64,000 nt of DNA, taken from NCBI GenBank assembly GCA_963813975.1, contig CAWFAP010000006.1, forward strand, positions 2,170,001-2,234,000, written 5' to 3'. The translations under genes were made by a program, and so were the position numbers. Shown one piece after another: positions 25,360 to 34,753 of the stretch (the stretch's first letter is position 1; the number at the start of each line of letters is the position of its first letter). Source of the DNA: RYN-230 sp963813975. GTDB lineage: Bacteria > Actinomycetota > Actinomycetes > Streptosporangiales > Streptosporangiaceae. Below the pieces are notes generated by a model that ran no database searches, was not told the DNA's origin, and saw only the letters and a program-made list of their open reading frames with translations.

Positions 25360-26322
25360 TCAGTGCAGGCGGACCCGGGGATCCAGCACGGCGTAGAACG
25401 CGTCCACGACGATGTTCGCCACCACCACGGCCGCGGAGGCGACGATGACCACGCCGATGATCACCGGCAGGTCCTGCTGGTTGATGGAAGCGACCGCGGT
25501 GTACCCGAGGCCCGGCATCGAGAAGACAACCTCGGTGATGACCGCGCCGCCGAGCAGGATGCCCACGTCCAGGCCGAACTGGGTGACGATCGGGGTCAGC
25601 GCGGCCCGCAGCGAGTGCCGGAAAATCACCCGCCGCTCGGACAGTCCCTTGGCCCGGGCGGTGCGGATGTAGTCCTCGTTCATCACGTCCAGCATCGACC
25701 CCCGGGTGAGCCGGGTGTAGGTCGCGGCCGACACCAGGGCCAGAGTGAACCAGGGCAGGATGAGCGAGCGGAACCATCCGGTCGGACTCTGGCCGAACGG
25801 GATGTAGGTGGCCGGGAACGCGTGGATGCCGTGGATGGTGAGCTCGTAGTAGAAGACCAGGAGGAGCAGCAGTCCCAGCACGAACGTCGGCATCGAGTAG
25901 AAGAACAGGGCGATGGCGGTGAAAGCCCGGTCCGCGATGGACCGGTTCCTGACCGCGGACAGCACGCCGCTCAGCACGCCCAGCACCACCCAGATGATGG
26001 CGGCCCCGATGACGAGGGACAGCGTGATCGGGACCGCGGCCTTCAGCACCGAGTTCACCGACTGGCCGTGGTAGAAGGAGTACCCCAGGTTGCCGTGCAG
26101 GAGCTGCCACACGAAGTGCCAGTACTGCACGTAGATGGGCCGGTCGAGCTGCAGGCGCTTGGTTACCTGCTCGACGACCTGCGGGGTGGCGTTCTTGCCG
26201 GCCAGCACCCGGGGTACCTGCTTCGCACCCGGGCCGATGAAGAAGATGGCGAAGACGCCGACGGTGATGAGCCAGAGCACGATGATGCCCTGGAGGACGC
26301 GGCGGAGAAGAAAGCGGGTCAC
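25360..26322 (-). CDS. Peptide-type ABC transporter permease (DppB-like)
   Basis: A 320-residue inner-membrane permease. It starts MTRFLLRRVLQGIIVLWLITVGVFAIFF, the classic DppB/OppB first helix, and has the coupling-loop motif EDYIRTARAKGLSERRVIFRHSLRAALTPIVTQFG (EAA loop). Six membrane helices are expected, ending in VDAFYAVLDPRVRL. The GTG has GGAG 5 bases upstream and follows the second permease stop by 9 bases. It is the last gene of a five-gene importer operon transcribed leftward. Confidence 0.93.
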   Translation of the reverse strand: MTRFLLRRVLQGIIVLWLITVGVFAIFFIGPGAKQVPRVLAGKNATPQVVEQVTKRLQLDRPIYVQYWHFVWQLLHGNLGYSFYHGQSVNSVLKAAVPITLSLVIGAAIIWVVLGVLSGVLSAVRNRSIADRAFTAIALFFYSMPTFVLGLLLLLVFYYELTIHGIHAFPATYIPFGQSPTGWFRSLILPWFTLALVSAATYTRLTRGSMLDVMNEDYIRTARAKGLSERRVIFRHSLRAALTPIVTQFGLDVGILLGGAVITEVVFSMPGLGYTAVASINQQDLPVIIGVVIVASAAVVVANIVVDAFYAVLDPRVRLH

Positions 26323-26331
26323 CTGAGCTCC

Positions 26332-27303
26332 CTAGACGAACAGCTGGCCGCCGCGCGGGTCGAATGCATCCCGCACGCCATCACCGAAGATGTTGAACGC
26401 GAGCGTGGTGATCAGCAGCGCCATGCTGGGGAACACCAGGTACCACCACGCCCCGTACTCGAAGACTGTCTGCGAATCGGCGATCATCGACCCCCAGTCC
26501 GGGGTGGGCGGGGGAATGCCGACGCCGAGGAAGGACAGGGACGCCTCGGCCACGATTGACACCGGGATCAGCAGGCTGGTGTACACGATGATCGGGGCGA
26601 TCACGTTGGGCAGGATGTCGATGAACATGATCCGCCAGGGACCCGCGCCCAGCGACCGGGCGGCCTCGACGTACTCCTTCTCCCGGATCGACAGCACCTG
26701 GCCGCGGATGATCCGGCCGACGGACGCCCAGCCGAGGAACCCGATGACGATCAGCAGGACGACCAGTCCCGGGCCGATCACCGTGACCAGCGAGATGGCC
26801 AGCAGCAGGAACGGGATGGCGAGCAGCCAGTCCATGAGCCGCGCCAGCAGCGTATCGGTCAGGCCGCCGAAGTACCCGGCGGCCAGGCCGACGATCGCGC
26901 CGACGGAGACCGAGATCACCGAGGCGAGCACACCGACGATGAGCGAGATCCGGGCGCCGTAGGCGATCCGGACCAGGATGTCACGCCCCAGCGTGTCGGT
27001 ACCGAGCAGGAAATGGCTGGACGGGCCGAGCGGCTGGCCGCTGGCATCCACGCCGATCGGTGCGGGGAACTGCTGATTAGGACCATGCCCGATGATCGCG
27101 GAGACGAGCGGCGCGCAGAGAGCGACCAGGATGATGAAAACGATCACGCCGAGCGAGATCATCGATGCCCGGTCGTGCAGTAGCCGCTGCGTGGCCAGCC
27201 GCCAGGGGCTGCGCCCTTCGATCTTCTTCGCGACGACCGCGGTGTCCGTGCCTGGTGCCGCGCCGGCGACCGGCTCGGCCGACTCCTGGATGTTGAAAGC
27301 CAT
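26332..27303 (-). CDS. Peptide-type ABC transporter permease (DppC-like)
   Basis: A 323-residue permease of the OppC/DppC class. The cytosolic N-terminal extension (about 50 residues) is typical. It contains the helix SMISLGVIVFIILVALCAPLVSAI, the DppC marker FLLGTDTLGRDILVRIAYGARISLIVG and the EAA loop EYVEAARSLGAGPWRIMFIDILPNVIAPIIVY. It ends FNIFGDGVRDAFDPRGGQLFV, as the family does. GAGGAAG precedes the ATG. It works with the adjacent permease, two ATPases and a lipoprotein. Confidence 0.93.
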   Translation of the reverse strand: MAFNIQESAEPVAGAAPGTDTAVVAKKIEGRSPWRLATQRLLHDRASMISLGVIVFIILVALCAPLVSAIIGHGPNQQFPAPIGVDASGQPLGPSSHFLLGTDTLGRDILVRIAYGARISLIVGVLASVISVSVGAIVGLAAGYFGGLTDTLLARLMDWLLAIPFLLLAISLVTVIGPGLVVLLIVIGFLGWASVGRIIRGQVLSIREKEYVEAARSLGAGPWRIMFIDILPNVIAPIIVYTSLLIPVSIVAEASLSFLGVGIPPPTPDWGSMIADSQTVFEYGAWWYLVFPSMALLITTLAFNIFGDGVRDAFDPRGGQLFV

Positions 27304-27326
27304 GATGTCACTTCCTCGGTGCAGGC

Positions 27327-28439
27327 TCAGGCGCTGCCAAGCAGCCCGGACTCGATCACGCGTTCGTCGGCGGAGATGGTGGGCCGGGACTTGGAGATGT
27401 CTTCCCCGTCCTCAACCGGGAAGTGGCACGCGGCCAGGTGGCCCGCATCGTCCCCGAGGCGCGGCTCAAGCACGGGATCTTTCTCCACGCACGTCGGGGC
27501 CGCCTTCGGGCACCGCGGGTGGAACCGGCAGCCGGAAGGCGGGTTGATCGGCGAGGGGACGTCCCCGGCCAGGATGATCCGCTCGCGCTGCCCGGCCTTG
27601 TCCGGATCCGGGACCGGGACGGCCGACAGCAGGGCGTCGGTGTACGGATGCCTCGGGTGGGCCCACAGGTCGTCAACCGGCGCCAGCTCGGTCACCTGCC
27701 CCAGGTACATGACCGCCACCCGGTTGCTCACGTGCCGCACCACGGACAGGTCATGCGCGATGAAGACGTAAGTCAGCCCCAGCTCGGCCTGCAGGTCGGC
27801 CAGCAGGTTGATGATCTGGGCCTGGATAGACACGTCGAGCGCGGACACCGGCTCGTCACAGACGATCAGCTTGGGCCGGAAGGCCAGCGCCCTGGCGACC
27901 CCGATGCGCTGCCGCTGCCCGCCGGAGAACTCGGCCGGGAACCGGTTGAAGTGCTCCGGGTTCAGCCCGACCAGCTCCATGACCTCCTGGACCTTGCGCT
28001 TACGCTCCTGGCCGGTGGCCGTCTTGTGGATCGCGAACGGGTCCCCGATGATCGACCCGACCCGGCGCCGCGGGTTCAGCGAGCCGTACGGGTCCTGGAA
28101 GATCATCTGCATCTCGCGCCGGAGCGGCCGCATCTGCCGTGGCGAGAGCTTGCTGATGTCCCGGCCGTCGAACGTGATCTGCCCCGAGGTGATGTTGTAC
28201 AGCCGCAGGACGCACCGGGCCAGCGTCGATTTGCCGCAGCCGGTCTCGCCGACCAGGCCGAGCGTCTGGCCCCGGCGCACCTCCAGGCTGACCCCGTCCA
28301 CCGCGTGCACGTACTCCCGGTCGCGCCGGAAGAGCGCCGAGGACTGCACGGGAAAATACTTGACTAGGTTCTCCACCCGCAGCAGGACATCATCGCCTGC
28401 CGCGGGCTCCGGCGCCGTGGCCGTGGTCTCCGCGCTCAT
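27327..28439 (-). CDS. Peptide-type ABC transporter ATP-binding protein (DppF-like)
   Basis: A 370-residue cytoplasmic ATPase. Walker A is GETGCGKSTLARCVL, the Q-loop is MIFQDPYGSLNPRRRVG, the signature is FSGGQRQRIGVARAL, Walker B is LIVCDEPVSALDVSIQAQI, and the H-loop is FIAHDLSVVRHVSNRVAVMYLG. The C-terminal oligopeptide-ABC extension ends with CRFHPRCPKAAPTC, a Cys-rich motif seen in DppD/DppF. The ATG at 28439 is preferred over the GTG directly before it. It starts 12 bases after the stop of the upstream ATPase. Confidence 0.93.
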   Translation of the reverse strand: MSAETTATAPEPAAGDDVLLRVENLVKYFPVQSSALFRRDREYVHAVDGVSLEVRRGQTLGLVGETGCGKSTLARCVLRLYNITSGQITFDGRDISKLSPRQMRPLRREMQMIFQDPYGSLNPRRRVGSIIGDPFAIHKTATGQERKRKVQEVMELVGLNPEHFNRFPAEFSGGQRQRIGVARALAFRPKLIVCDEPVSALDVSIQAQIINLLADLQAELGLTYVFIAHDLSVVRHVSNRVAVMYLGQVTELAPVDDLWAHPRHPYTDALLSAVPVPDPDKAGQRERIILAGDVPSPINPPSGCRFHPRCPKAAPTCVEKDPVLEPRLGDDAGHLAACHFPVEDGEDISKSRPTISADERVIESGLLGSA

Positions 28440-28450
28440 CACACCGTCCC

Positions 28451-29482
28451 TTACGCTTCAGCCTGCGCCGGAAGTGGCTCGCCCACGACTTTGCGCCGTA
28501 GCTCATTGCGGGCCGCCATGTCATGCGGAAGCCAGCACGCTGACAGGTGGGACGCATCGGTCCCCACCGTGGCCAGCGGCGGCACCTCGGTGAGGCACCG
28601 GTCCATCACGTACGAGCAGCGAGGAGCGAACGGGCAGCCGGGCGGGAGACTGATCAGGCTGGGCGGCTGGCCATGAATGGGCCGGAGCCGCTCCCGCTCA
28701 CCGCCGTAGGCCGGCAGCGACTGGAGCAGCCCCTCGGTGTAGGGGTGGTGGTTGGCGAAGAAGGTGGTGCGCAGGTCGGCCTTTTCCATGACCGCCCCGG
28801 CGTACATCACCTGCACGTTGTCGGCCACATCAGCGACGACGCCCAGGTCGTGGGTGATGAGGATGACCGCCGTGCCGAACTCTTCCTGCAAGGTCTTGAT
28901 GACCGCCAGCACCTGGGCCTGCACGGTGACGTCGAGCGCGGTCGTGGGCTCATCGGCGATCAGCAGCTTGGGGTTGAGCGCCATCGCCATCGCGATCATG
29001 GCGCGCTGCCGCATGCCGCCGGAGAACTGGTGCGGGTAGTCGTCCACCCGCCGGTCCGCCTGCGGGATCCCGACCAGCTTGAGCAGCTCGACGGCCCGGG
29101 CCCGGGCCTGCGCCTTGTTCATGTCGTGGTCGTGCTGCCGGATCATCTCCACGATCTGCCAGCCGACCTTGTAGTACGGGTGCAGGCTGGACAGCGGATC
29201 CTGGAAGATCATGCCGATCTCGGCCCCGCGGATCTTGCGCATCTCGGCCTGGCCGAGTGTGAGCAGGTCCCGGCCCTCGAACATCGCCTGGCCGCTGATC
29301 CGGGCCCCGCGGGTGAGGCCCATGATCGTCTGTGTCGAAACGCTCTTGCCGGAGCCTGATTCCCCGACGATGCCGAGGGTCTGCCCGGCATCGACGTGGA
29401 AGGAGACCCCGCGCACCGCCTGCACTATGCCGTCAGAGGTCCTGAATGACACGTGCAGGTCGTCAACCTCGAGCAGGGCCAC
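28451..29482 (-). CDS. Peptide-type ABC transporter ATP-binding protein (DppD-like)
   Basis: A 343-residue ATPase. Walker A is GESGSGKSVSTQTIMGL, the Q-loop is MIFQDPLSSLHPYYKVG, the signature is FSGGMRQRAMIAMAMAL, Walker B is LLIADEPTTALDVTVQ, and the H-loop is LITHDLGVVADVADNV. The C-terminal extension carries GCPFAPRCSYVMDRC. The GTG at 29482 (VALLEVDDLHVSF) was chosen since AGGTAAC lies just upstream and homologues begin there; an in-frame GTG at 29503 is the alternative. It is the second gene of the importer operon. Confidence 0.92.
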   Translation of the reverse strand: MALLEVDDLHVSFRTSDGIVQAVRGVSFHVDAGQTLGIVGESGSGKSVSTQTIMGLTRGARISGQAMFEGRDLLTLGQAEMRKIRGAEIGMIFQDPLSSLHPYYKVGWQIVEMIRQHDHDMNKAQARARAVELLKLVGIPQADRRVDDYPHQFSGGMRQRAMIAMAMALNPKLLIADEPTTALDVTVQAQVLAVIKTLQEEFGTAVILITHDLGVVADVADNVQVMYAGAVMEKADLRTTFFANHHPYTEGLLQSLPAYGGERERLRPIHGQPPSLISLPPGCPFAPRCSYVMDRCLTEVPPLATVGTDASHLSACWLPHDMAARNELRRKVVGEPLPAQAEA

Positions 29483-29665
29483 GTTACCTACCCTCTTCCC
29501 CACCTTGAGGATCCAGGCACGGCGAGTTCGCGCAGCCCAGACCCTGTAATGACTGTAATCCCGGCCGGCCGCCCCGCGGTAGATCCCGCGGGGCGGCCGG
29601 TTGACTCGATCAGCTTACGTTCCGTGACTAATTCTGCGAACCGTCACAGAATGCTCGCGTCAGGA

Positions 29666-31510
29666 TCATCCAGGCGGGCTCATCCAGATATTGGTCGGGT
29701 CGAACTGCTGGATCGCCGGGACGTACACCGCATTGTGCACATAAGTGGCGTGGAACAGCGGCTGGTTCGGGTTGACGATCGGGTAGAACGGCGCGTCCTT
29801 CATGACCGCCTGGTCCGCCTGGGCCCAGATCGTCGCGGCCGAACTGGCCGACGCCGAGCTGGCGCCCTTGGCGATCAGGGCGGTCACGGACGGGTTGTTG
29901 TAGAACCCGAAGTTACTGCCGATCGGCGGGTAGGACGCCGGGCCGGAGAACAGCGGGTTGAAGAAGGACACCGCAGCATCCCCGTACCAGTCCGGCCCCC
30001 ACCCGGCGAGTGAGAGGTCCCACGCGCCGCGCTTGGCCACGCTCGGCACCTCCATGTACTTCACGTAGAAGTCCGAGGGGGTGGCCCCGAGCAGCTTGAT
30101 CTTCACGCCGATCTTGCCCATGTCGCTCTGCAGCGTCTGCGCCATCTTCGTCGCTACCGTGCTGGACGGGCGGTACAGGAGCGTGACGTTCAGCCCGTTC
30201 TTGTACCCGGCGGCGGCCAGCATCTGCTTGGCCTTGGTCGGGTTGTACGGGTACGGGTTGTAGCCCGCCGCCACGTCCTGCGCCCCGTTGATCCCGGCCG
30301 GAAGCACGTGGGTGAGTGCCACCCCCTGGGTCGGCCCGCCGTTGTCGGTGAGCAGGTGGGCCCGGTTGATGCCATAGCTGAGGGCCTGCCGGACCGCGAC
30401 CTTCTTCAGCGCGCTGTTGTTGTTAGGCGACACCGCGTTGAAGACGAGGTACGGGTTGGTGGAGTACGTGGACCCGAGGTTGAAGTTGTGGGTCAGCCCC
30501 TGCTTCATCTGGGAGTACAGGCCCGGGTCCGCGCCGACGGGCGGGAACGCGTCGAACTCCATGCCCGCCGAGGCCGTGTTGGTCTGCAGCTGCTGCTGGA
30601 CCGCGGGCTCGTTGCCGGTCTCCGAGACCTTGATCTCGTTGACGTAGGCCTTGCGGATCGGGTCCGTGCTGGCCTTCCACGCCGGGTTGCGGACGAAGAC
30701 GATGCTCCGCGTGGGGACGTAGCTCTGGACCTTGTACGGCCCGTCGGCGACGATGTGCTGCCCGTCGGCGCCGCTGGCCGGCAGGTAGTTCAGGCTTTCC
30801 ACCGGCGCGGGCGCGAACGAGTCCAGCTGCAGCATGTCCGCGAAGTAGCTGGCCGGGTGGACCAGGTTGTAGGTGATCGTCTCGCCGGAGGCCTTCACAC
30901 CCGAGATCTGGTGGGTGTCGATGTACTTCTTGATGGCCGAGACCGAGGTGGACGGGACCTTGGCGAACCCGTTGCAGAAGGCCTGGTAGCCGACGATCAG
31001 CGCCTCGAAGTCCGGCAGGCCGCCGAACGGCTGCGTCGGGTTGCAGGAGCGCTTGAGGCCGAGCACCGCGTCAGCCGCCGTGACCTGCCGGGCCGGGCTG
31101 CTGTCCCACTGCGCGCCGGTACGGATCGTCACGGTGTACGTCTTGCCGCCGTTGGAGATGGTCGGCAGTGCGGTCGCGAGGTCGGGCTGGACCGTGGTGA
31201 CCTTGCCCGGGGTGGCCGGGTAGGCGTACAGGAGCCGGAGCCAGGGCCGCTGGCCCAGGGCACCGATCGTGTAGTAGGAGACGTTGTAGTCCATGAAGTC
31301 AACGTCGCCCTGGCCGAGCATGTTGAGCGTGCCGCCCTTTTTGGGCGTCCCGGACCCGGGGTTCAGCCCCTGGAGACCGTAGGTCTTCGAGCCCGCTGAC
31401 GTGCCGGACGTCGAGCCGCCGCCGCCGCTGCTGCCGCCACAGGCGGCAACTGCGAGCGCGAGTGCGGCCGCACCTGCGGCAGCCGCATAACCCCGCGTGC
31501 GTATGCGCAT
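29666..31510 (-). CDS. Peptide-type ABC transporter substrate-binding lipoprotein
   Basis: A 614-residue family 5 (SBP_bac_5) solute-binding protein. The signal peptide MRIRTRGYAAAAGAAALALAVAAC ends in a lipobox (AVAAC), followed by a Gly/Ser linker (GGSSGGGG), so it is a lipoprotein outside the membrane. The body has the family features KKGGTLNMLGQGDVDFMDYN near the N-terminus, AADAVLGLKR, KVAVRQALSYGINR and a C-terminal domain ending in WMSPPG. The ATG has AAGGAGG about 9 bases upstream. It is the first gene of the operon; peptides are the usual ligand but nickel or sugars occur in this family, so the substrate is open. Confidence 0.93.
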   Translation of the reverse strand: MRIRTRGYAAAAGAAALALAVAACGGSSGGGGSTSGTSAGSKTYGLQGLNPGSGTPKKGGTLNMLGQGDVDFMDYNVSYYTIGALGQRPWLRLLYAYPATPGKVTTVQPDLATALPTISNGGKTYTVTIRTGAQWDSSPARQVTAADAVLGLKRSCNPTQPFGGLPDFEALIVGYQAFCNGFAKVPSTSVSAIKKYIDTHQISGVKASGETITYNLVHPASYFADMLQLDSFAPAPVESLNYLPASGADGQHIVADGPYKVQSYVPTRSIVFVRNPAWKASTDPIRKAYVNEIKVSETGNEPAVQQQLQTNTASAGMEFDAFPPVGADPGLYSQMKQGLTHNFNLGSTYSTNPYLVFNAVSPNNNSALKKVAVRQALSYGINRAHLLTDNGGPTQGVALTHVLPAGINGAQDVAAGYNPYPYNPTKAKQMLAAAGYKNGLNVTLLYRPSSTVATKMAQTLQSDMGKIGVKIKLLGATPSDFYVKYMEVPSVAKRGAWDLSLAGWGPDWYGDAAVSFFNPLFSGPASYPPIGSNFGFYNNPSVTALIAKGASSASASSAATIWAQADQAVMKDAPFYPIVNPNQPLFHATYVHNAVYVPAIQQFDPTNIWMSPPG

Positions 31511-31887
31511 CGACTCATTCCTCCTTCTAGTGTTCCGCCGCGAAGTTCGTCCGCGGAGCATAGGACCCATGGGCCGATCCGTCCCACGGTCGGCGGCACG
31601 CCAAGAGCGGCGCCCGATCGGCTCATGCTAGGACGGGGTACCCGTGGTGGTGAACAGGCATGATGCTGCCACCCCGAATCGTGACCCGACGGTAATCTGA
31701 CCCTTATCAGACTGCTATCGGGGGCGTCCCGATGCGGCATACCGGGGCGTGAAGGTATACACTCGACGCCCTTCTCGAGTGGCCGGGTCTCCCCCGTCAT
31801 CCGGCACAACCGGCGCTCCCGGGCAGAAACCACGAAAAGGATGCCCGTGGAGGCCACCGTTAGCGGGATTTTTTCCTTAGCCCCGGA
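31511..31887. other. Intergenic region upstream of the ABC importer operon
   Basis: No gene is supported here. On the minus strand it must hold the importer promoter. An inverted repeat TCTGA-cccтta-TCAGA lies at 31696-31711, beside a TAAGGG-containing AT-richer patch, and is a candidate operator. The remaining reading frames show no family resemblance and atypical codon use. Confidence 0.4.
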
Positions 31888-31907
31888 CCGGCCGCGCCGG
31901 CGGCCGG
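31888..31907 (-). terminator. Hairpin just after menD
   Basis: CCGGCCGC-GCCG-GCGGCCGG, a perfect 8-base stem, begins 5 bases after the menD stop. No U-tract follows on the minus strand. Confidence 0.6.
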
Positions 31908-31911
31908 GAGG

Positions 31912-33683
31912 CTAGAGCAGCGCCGTGATGGCCGCCGCGGCGGCCTCCGCCAGCCGCTGCCGCAGCGCGGTCCCGGCGGCCCGGTCCGCGGGCACCTCGA
32001 CGATCCGGATCCCGTCGCCCTTCAGTGCGGCCGGCAGGTCCGCCGCCCGCCCCACCACCGTGTGCCCGATCCCGGCCGCGGCGGCCAGGGCGGCCAGCCG
32101 GGCCCCGTGCGGCGTGCCGAACACCCGTTCGAAGGGGGCGGGCACTGCGGCCTGCTCCAGCGTGGAGAAGATGCCGCCGCCGTCGTTGTTCGCGACCACC
32201 AGGACCAGGTCCGGGCAGGTTTCCTCCGGCCCCGTGAACAGCCCGGGCGCGTCGTGCAGGAACGCGAGATCACCCAGGAGCGCGGCGGCCGGGCCGCCGC
32301 CGGACGCCTGGTGCGCGAGCGCGGCCCCTGCCGCGGAGGAGATCAGCCCGTCGATGCCGCTCGCCCCGCGGCTGGCCAGTACCCGCAGGCCGCCGCGGGG
32401 GGCCAGGTGCCGGTCCAGGTCGCGGATCGGCAGGCTGGACGCGGCCCACAGCAGGGCCCCGTCCGGCAGCGCTGCGGGCAGGTCGCGGGCCAGCCGCGGC
32501 TCGGTGATTCCGCCGGCGTCCAGGACCGCGTCCACCGCACCGCGGGCGGCCGCGTCCGCCTGCTGCCACCCTTCCAGCCAGCCGCCGGCCGGGGCCCCGG
32601 GCGCGCCGCCCAGCCGGGCCGCGGCGGCCACGTCGGTGGCGGTGCGCGCGGGGTCAGCCCAGCGGGCTGGCCCCTGGGCGAGGACCACCTGCCGGGCGCC
32701 GTCCGCCGCGGCCTGGCGCACGAACGCCGTCTGCCCCCGGGACAGCCCCGGCCGCCCCGCGCAGATGACCAGGTCAGGACGGTGGGCGGCGAGGAACCCG
32801 GGGTGGTCCAGCAGGTACTGGTAGCCGCCGAGCGCGTGGCGGCCCTGCCGCGCCCCGGACGATGGCTCGGCCAGCACCGGCCAGCCCGCCGCCGTGGCCA
32901 GCCGGAGCAGCCCGGCCGGGTCAGCCGCGCCATCTCCCGCCAGGATGACCCCGCGCTCGGTCCACGGCAGGTCCAGCGTCCCGGGACCGTCCGGAGCGGA
33001 TAGCCCGGCCGGGCCCGTCCGCGCCCAGCGGGTCCACGGGGCCCCGCCGGCCGGCCGGCCAGCAGCTCCGGCCATCCGCCCGCACCGGCCCCGGCCCCGG
33101 CGCTGGCCGGGGAGGCGGCGTCCGGCAGGCCGGGCACCAGCGGATCCCGCAACGGCAGGTTCAGGTGCACCGGGCCGGGAAAGCCGCCGTCCGCCCCGGA
33201 CGCGGACGCCCACGCGTGGCTGGCCAGCGACCGCCAGTAGGCGTTCATCCCCGGGCGGGCCTCCGGGACGCCCGCCTCGGCGAACCAGCGGACCGCCCCG
33301 CCGTAGAGTTTTAGCTGGTCGATCGCCTGGTTGGCGCCGGTGCCGCGCAGTTCGGGCGGCCGGTCGGCGGTCAGCACCAGGAGCGGGACGCCAGACTCGT
33401 CCGCCTCGATCACCGCCGGGTGGAAGTTGGCCGCGGCCGTCCCCGAGGTGCAGAGCACCGTGACCGGCCGCCCGCTGGCCTTGGCCAGGCCCAGGGCCAG
33501 GAACGCCGCCGACCGCTCATCGATCCGCACGTGGAGCCGCGGCCCGTCCGGGGCCCGGCTCCTCTCCCAGAGCGCGATCGCCAGGGGCGCGCTGCGTGAC
33601 CCGGGGGCCAGCACGGCGTCCCGCAGGCCGCAGCGCATCAGCTCGTTGACCAGCGTGACGGCGAAGGCAGTCGAGGGATTCAC
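31912..33683 (-). CDS. menD: 2-succinyl-5-enolpyruvyl-6-hydroxy-3-cyclohexene-1-carboxylate synthase, frameshifted
   Basis: MenD is a thiamine-diphosphate enzyme joining isochorismate and 2-oxoglutarate in menaquinone synthesis. The N-terminal half is in one frame from the ATG at 33683 (STAFAVTLVNELMRCGLRDAVLAPGSRSAPLAIAL, LCTSGTAAANFHPAVIEA, TADRPPELRGTGANQAIDQ). The C-terminal half is in another frame to the stop at 31912 (GDLAFLHDAPGLF and NNDGGGIFSTLEQA, the ThDP/Mg2+ site). The switch is at about 33045-33062, inside (GGCC)3. Adding one base, or one GGCC unit, joins them as GWPELLAGRPAGGAPWTRW. All conserved parts are present, so it is either a sequence error, a slipped repeat or a recent pseudogene. 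It follows menC by 19 bases. Confidence 0.85.
33049..33060. repeat. (GGCC)3 tetranucleotide repeat at the menD frameshift
   Basis: Three tandem GGCC units, preceded by a partial unit (GCC). One more unit would restore the menD frame. Confidence 0.85.
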
Positions 33684-33702
33684 GGTGCGCGCACCGGCCC
33701 GG

Positions 33703-34704
33703 TCAGGCCGGCCCGGCCGCGACGGCCGCGCCGAGGTACTCCGCGGCCGCCACCACCCGGGCGCGCCACGGGGCGGGATCTGACTCCCACCGTGAAAGCC
33801 GTTGCGGAGATACGGGCGGGCGGCGAACCGGCAGATAGCCGGCCTGCTCAGCCAGCGGATCGGCGGTGACGTCGCCGGCCAGCAGGCTCATGGTGGCCAG
33901 GCCGCAGGCGTACGGCAGGTCAGGCAGCGCGGCGGCGAGGGCCACTCCCGCGGCCAGTCCCACCGAGGACTCGACCGCGCTGGACACCACGACGGGCAGC
34001 CCGCACGCCTCGGCGACCCGCAGCGCGGCCGCGACCCCGCCCAGCGGCTGGGCCTTCAGCATCACGATGTCCGCGGCGCCCGCGGCCCGCACGGCCAGCG
34101 GGTCCTCGGCCTTCCTGATCGACTCGTCCGCGCAGACCGGGACGTCCACCCGGCGGCGCAGCGCGGCGAGCTCGCCCAGGGTGGCGCAGGGCTGCTCCGC
34201 GTACTCGAGCCCGAACGAGCCCAGCCGGCCCAGCATCCGGGCGGCGGTGCCCACGTCCCACCCGCCGTTGGCGTCCACCCGGATCCGCCCCTCCGGCCCC
34301 AGCGCGTCGCGCACCGCCTCGACCCGGGCGATATCGGCGGCGCCCGGCTGGCCGCGCTCGGCGACCTTCACCTTCGCGGTCCGGCAGCCGGAGCCGGACA
34401 CGATGCGGTGCGCCTGGCCCGGGCCGACCGCGGGCACGGTCACGTTGACCGGGACCCGGTCACGGGCCGGCGCCGGCCAGCCGTCCCAGGCCGCCTCCAG
34501 GGCGCAGGCCAGCCAGCGGGCGCATTCCCGCGGCCCGTACTCGGGGAACGGGGAGAACTCCGCCCAGCCGGCGGGTCCCTCGATCAGCGCCCCTTCGCGG
34601 ACCGTGATGCCGCGGAAGCGGGTGCGCATCGGGATCGCGAAGGAGCGCAGGCCCGGCAGCGCGGCGGCGACCCGGTCGCGCGGGCCCGGGTCAGCGTCGG
34701 CCAC
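33703..34704 (-). CDS. menC: o-Succinylbenzoate synthase
   Basis: A 333-residue enolase-superfamily enzyme that dehydrates SHCHC to o-succinylbenzoate in the menaquinone pathway. Catalytic features are TAKVKVAERG (Lys), RIRVDANGGWD (metal Asp), LEYAEQPC (metal Glu), VCADESIRKAED (metal Asp) and IVMLKAQPLGG (second Lys). The N-terminal capping domain holds MRTRFRGITVREGALIEG and WAEFSPFPEYGPRECARWL, typical of actinobacterial MenC. The GTG at 34704 has GGGAGG 7 bases upstream. It is divergent from menE and upstream of menD. Confidence 0.92.
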   Translation of the reverse strand: MADADPGPRDRVAAALPGLRSFAIPMRTRFRGITVREGALIEGPAGWAEFSPFPEYGPRECARWLACALEAAWDGWPAPARDRVPVNVTVPAVGPGQAHRIVSGSGCRTAKVKVAERGQPGAADIARVEAVRDALGPEGRIRVDANGGWDVGTAARMLGRLGSFGLEYAEQPCATLGELAALRRRVDVPVCADESIRKAEDPLAVRAAGAADIVMLKAQPLGGVAAALRVAEACGLPVVVSSAVESSVGLAAGVALAAALPDLPYACGLATMSLLAGDVTADPLAEQAGYLPVRRPPVSPQRLSRWESDPAPWRARVVAAAEYLGAAVAAGPA

Positions 34705-34740
34705 GAAGCACCCTCCCAGTTCATCGCTGATCTGCCCGGA

Positions 34741-34748
34741 TAACCTTA
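34741..34748. promoter_or_regulatory. Overlapping divergent -10 elements of menC and menE
   Basis: Plus strand: TAACCT at 34741-34746, 8 bases before the menE GTG (leaderless). Minus strand: TAAGGT (34748 to 34743), which would give menC a leader of about 30 bases with its Shine-Dalgarno. The two hexamers overlap, so the two promoters should compete. Confidence 0.45.
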
Positions 34749-34753
34749 CGACG

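Noticed and set aside
31363..31857. Minus-strand frame upstream of the ABC importer lipoprotein
   Set aside because: It overlaps the signal peptide region in another frame and shows no recognisable features.
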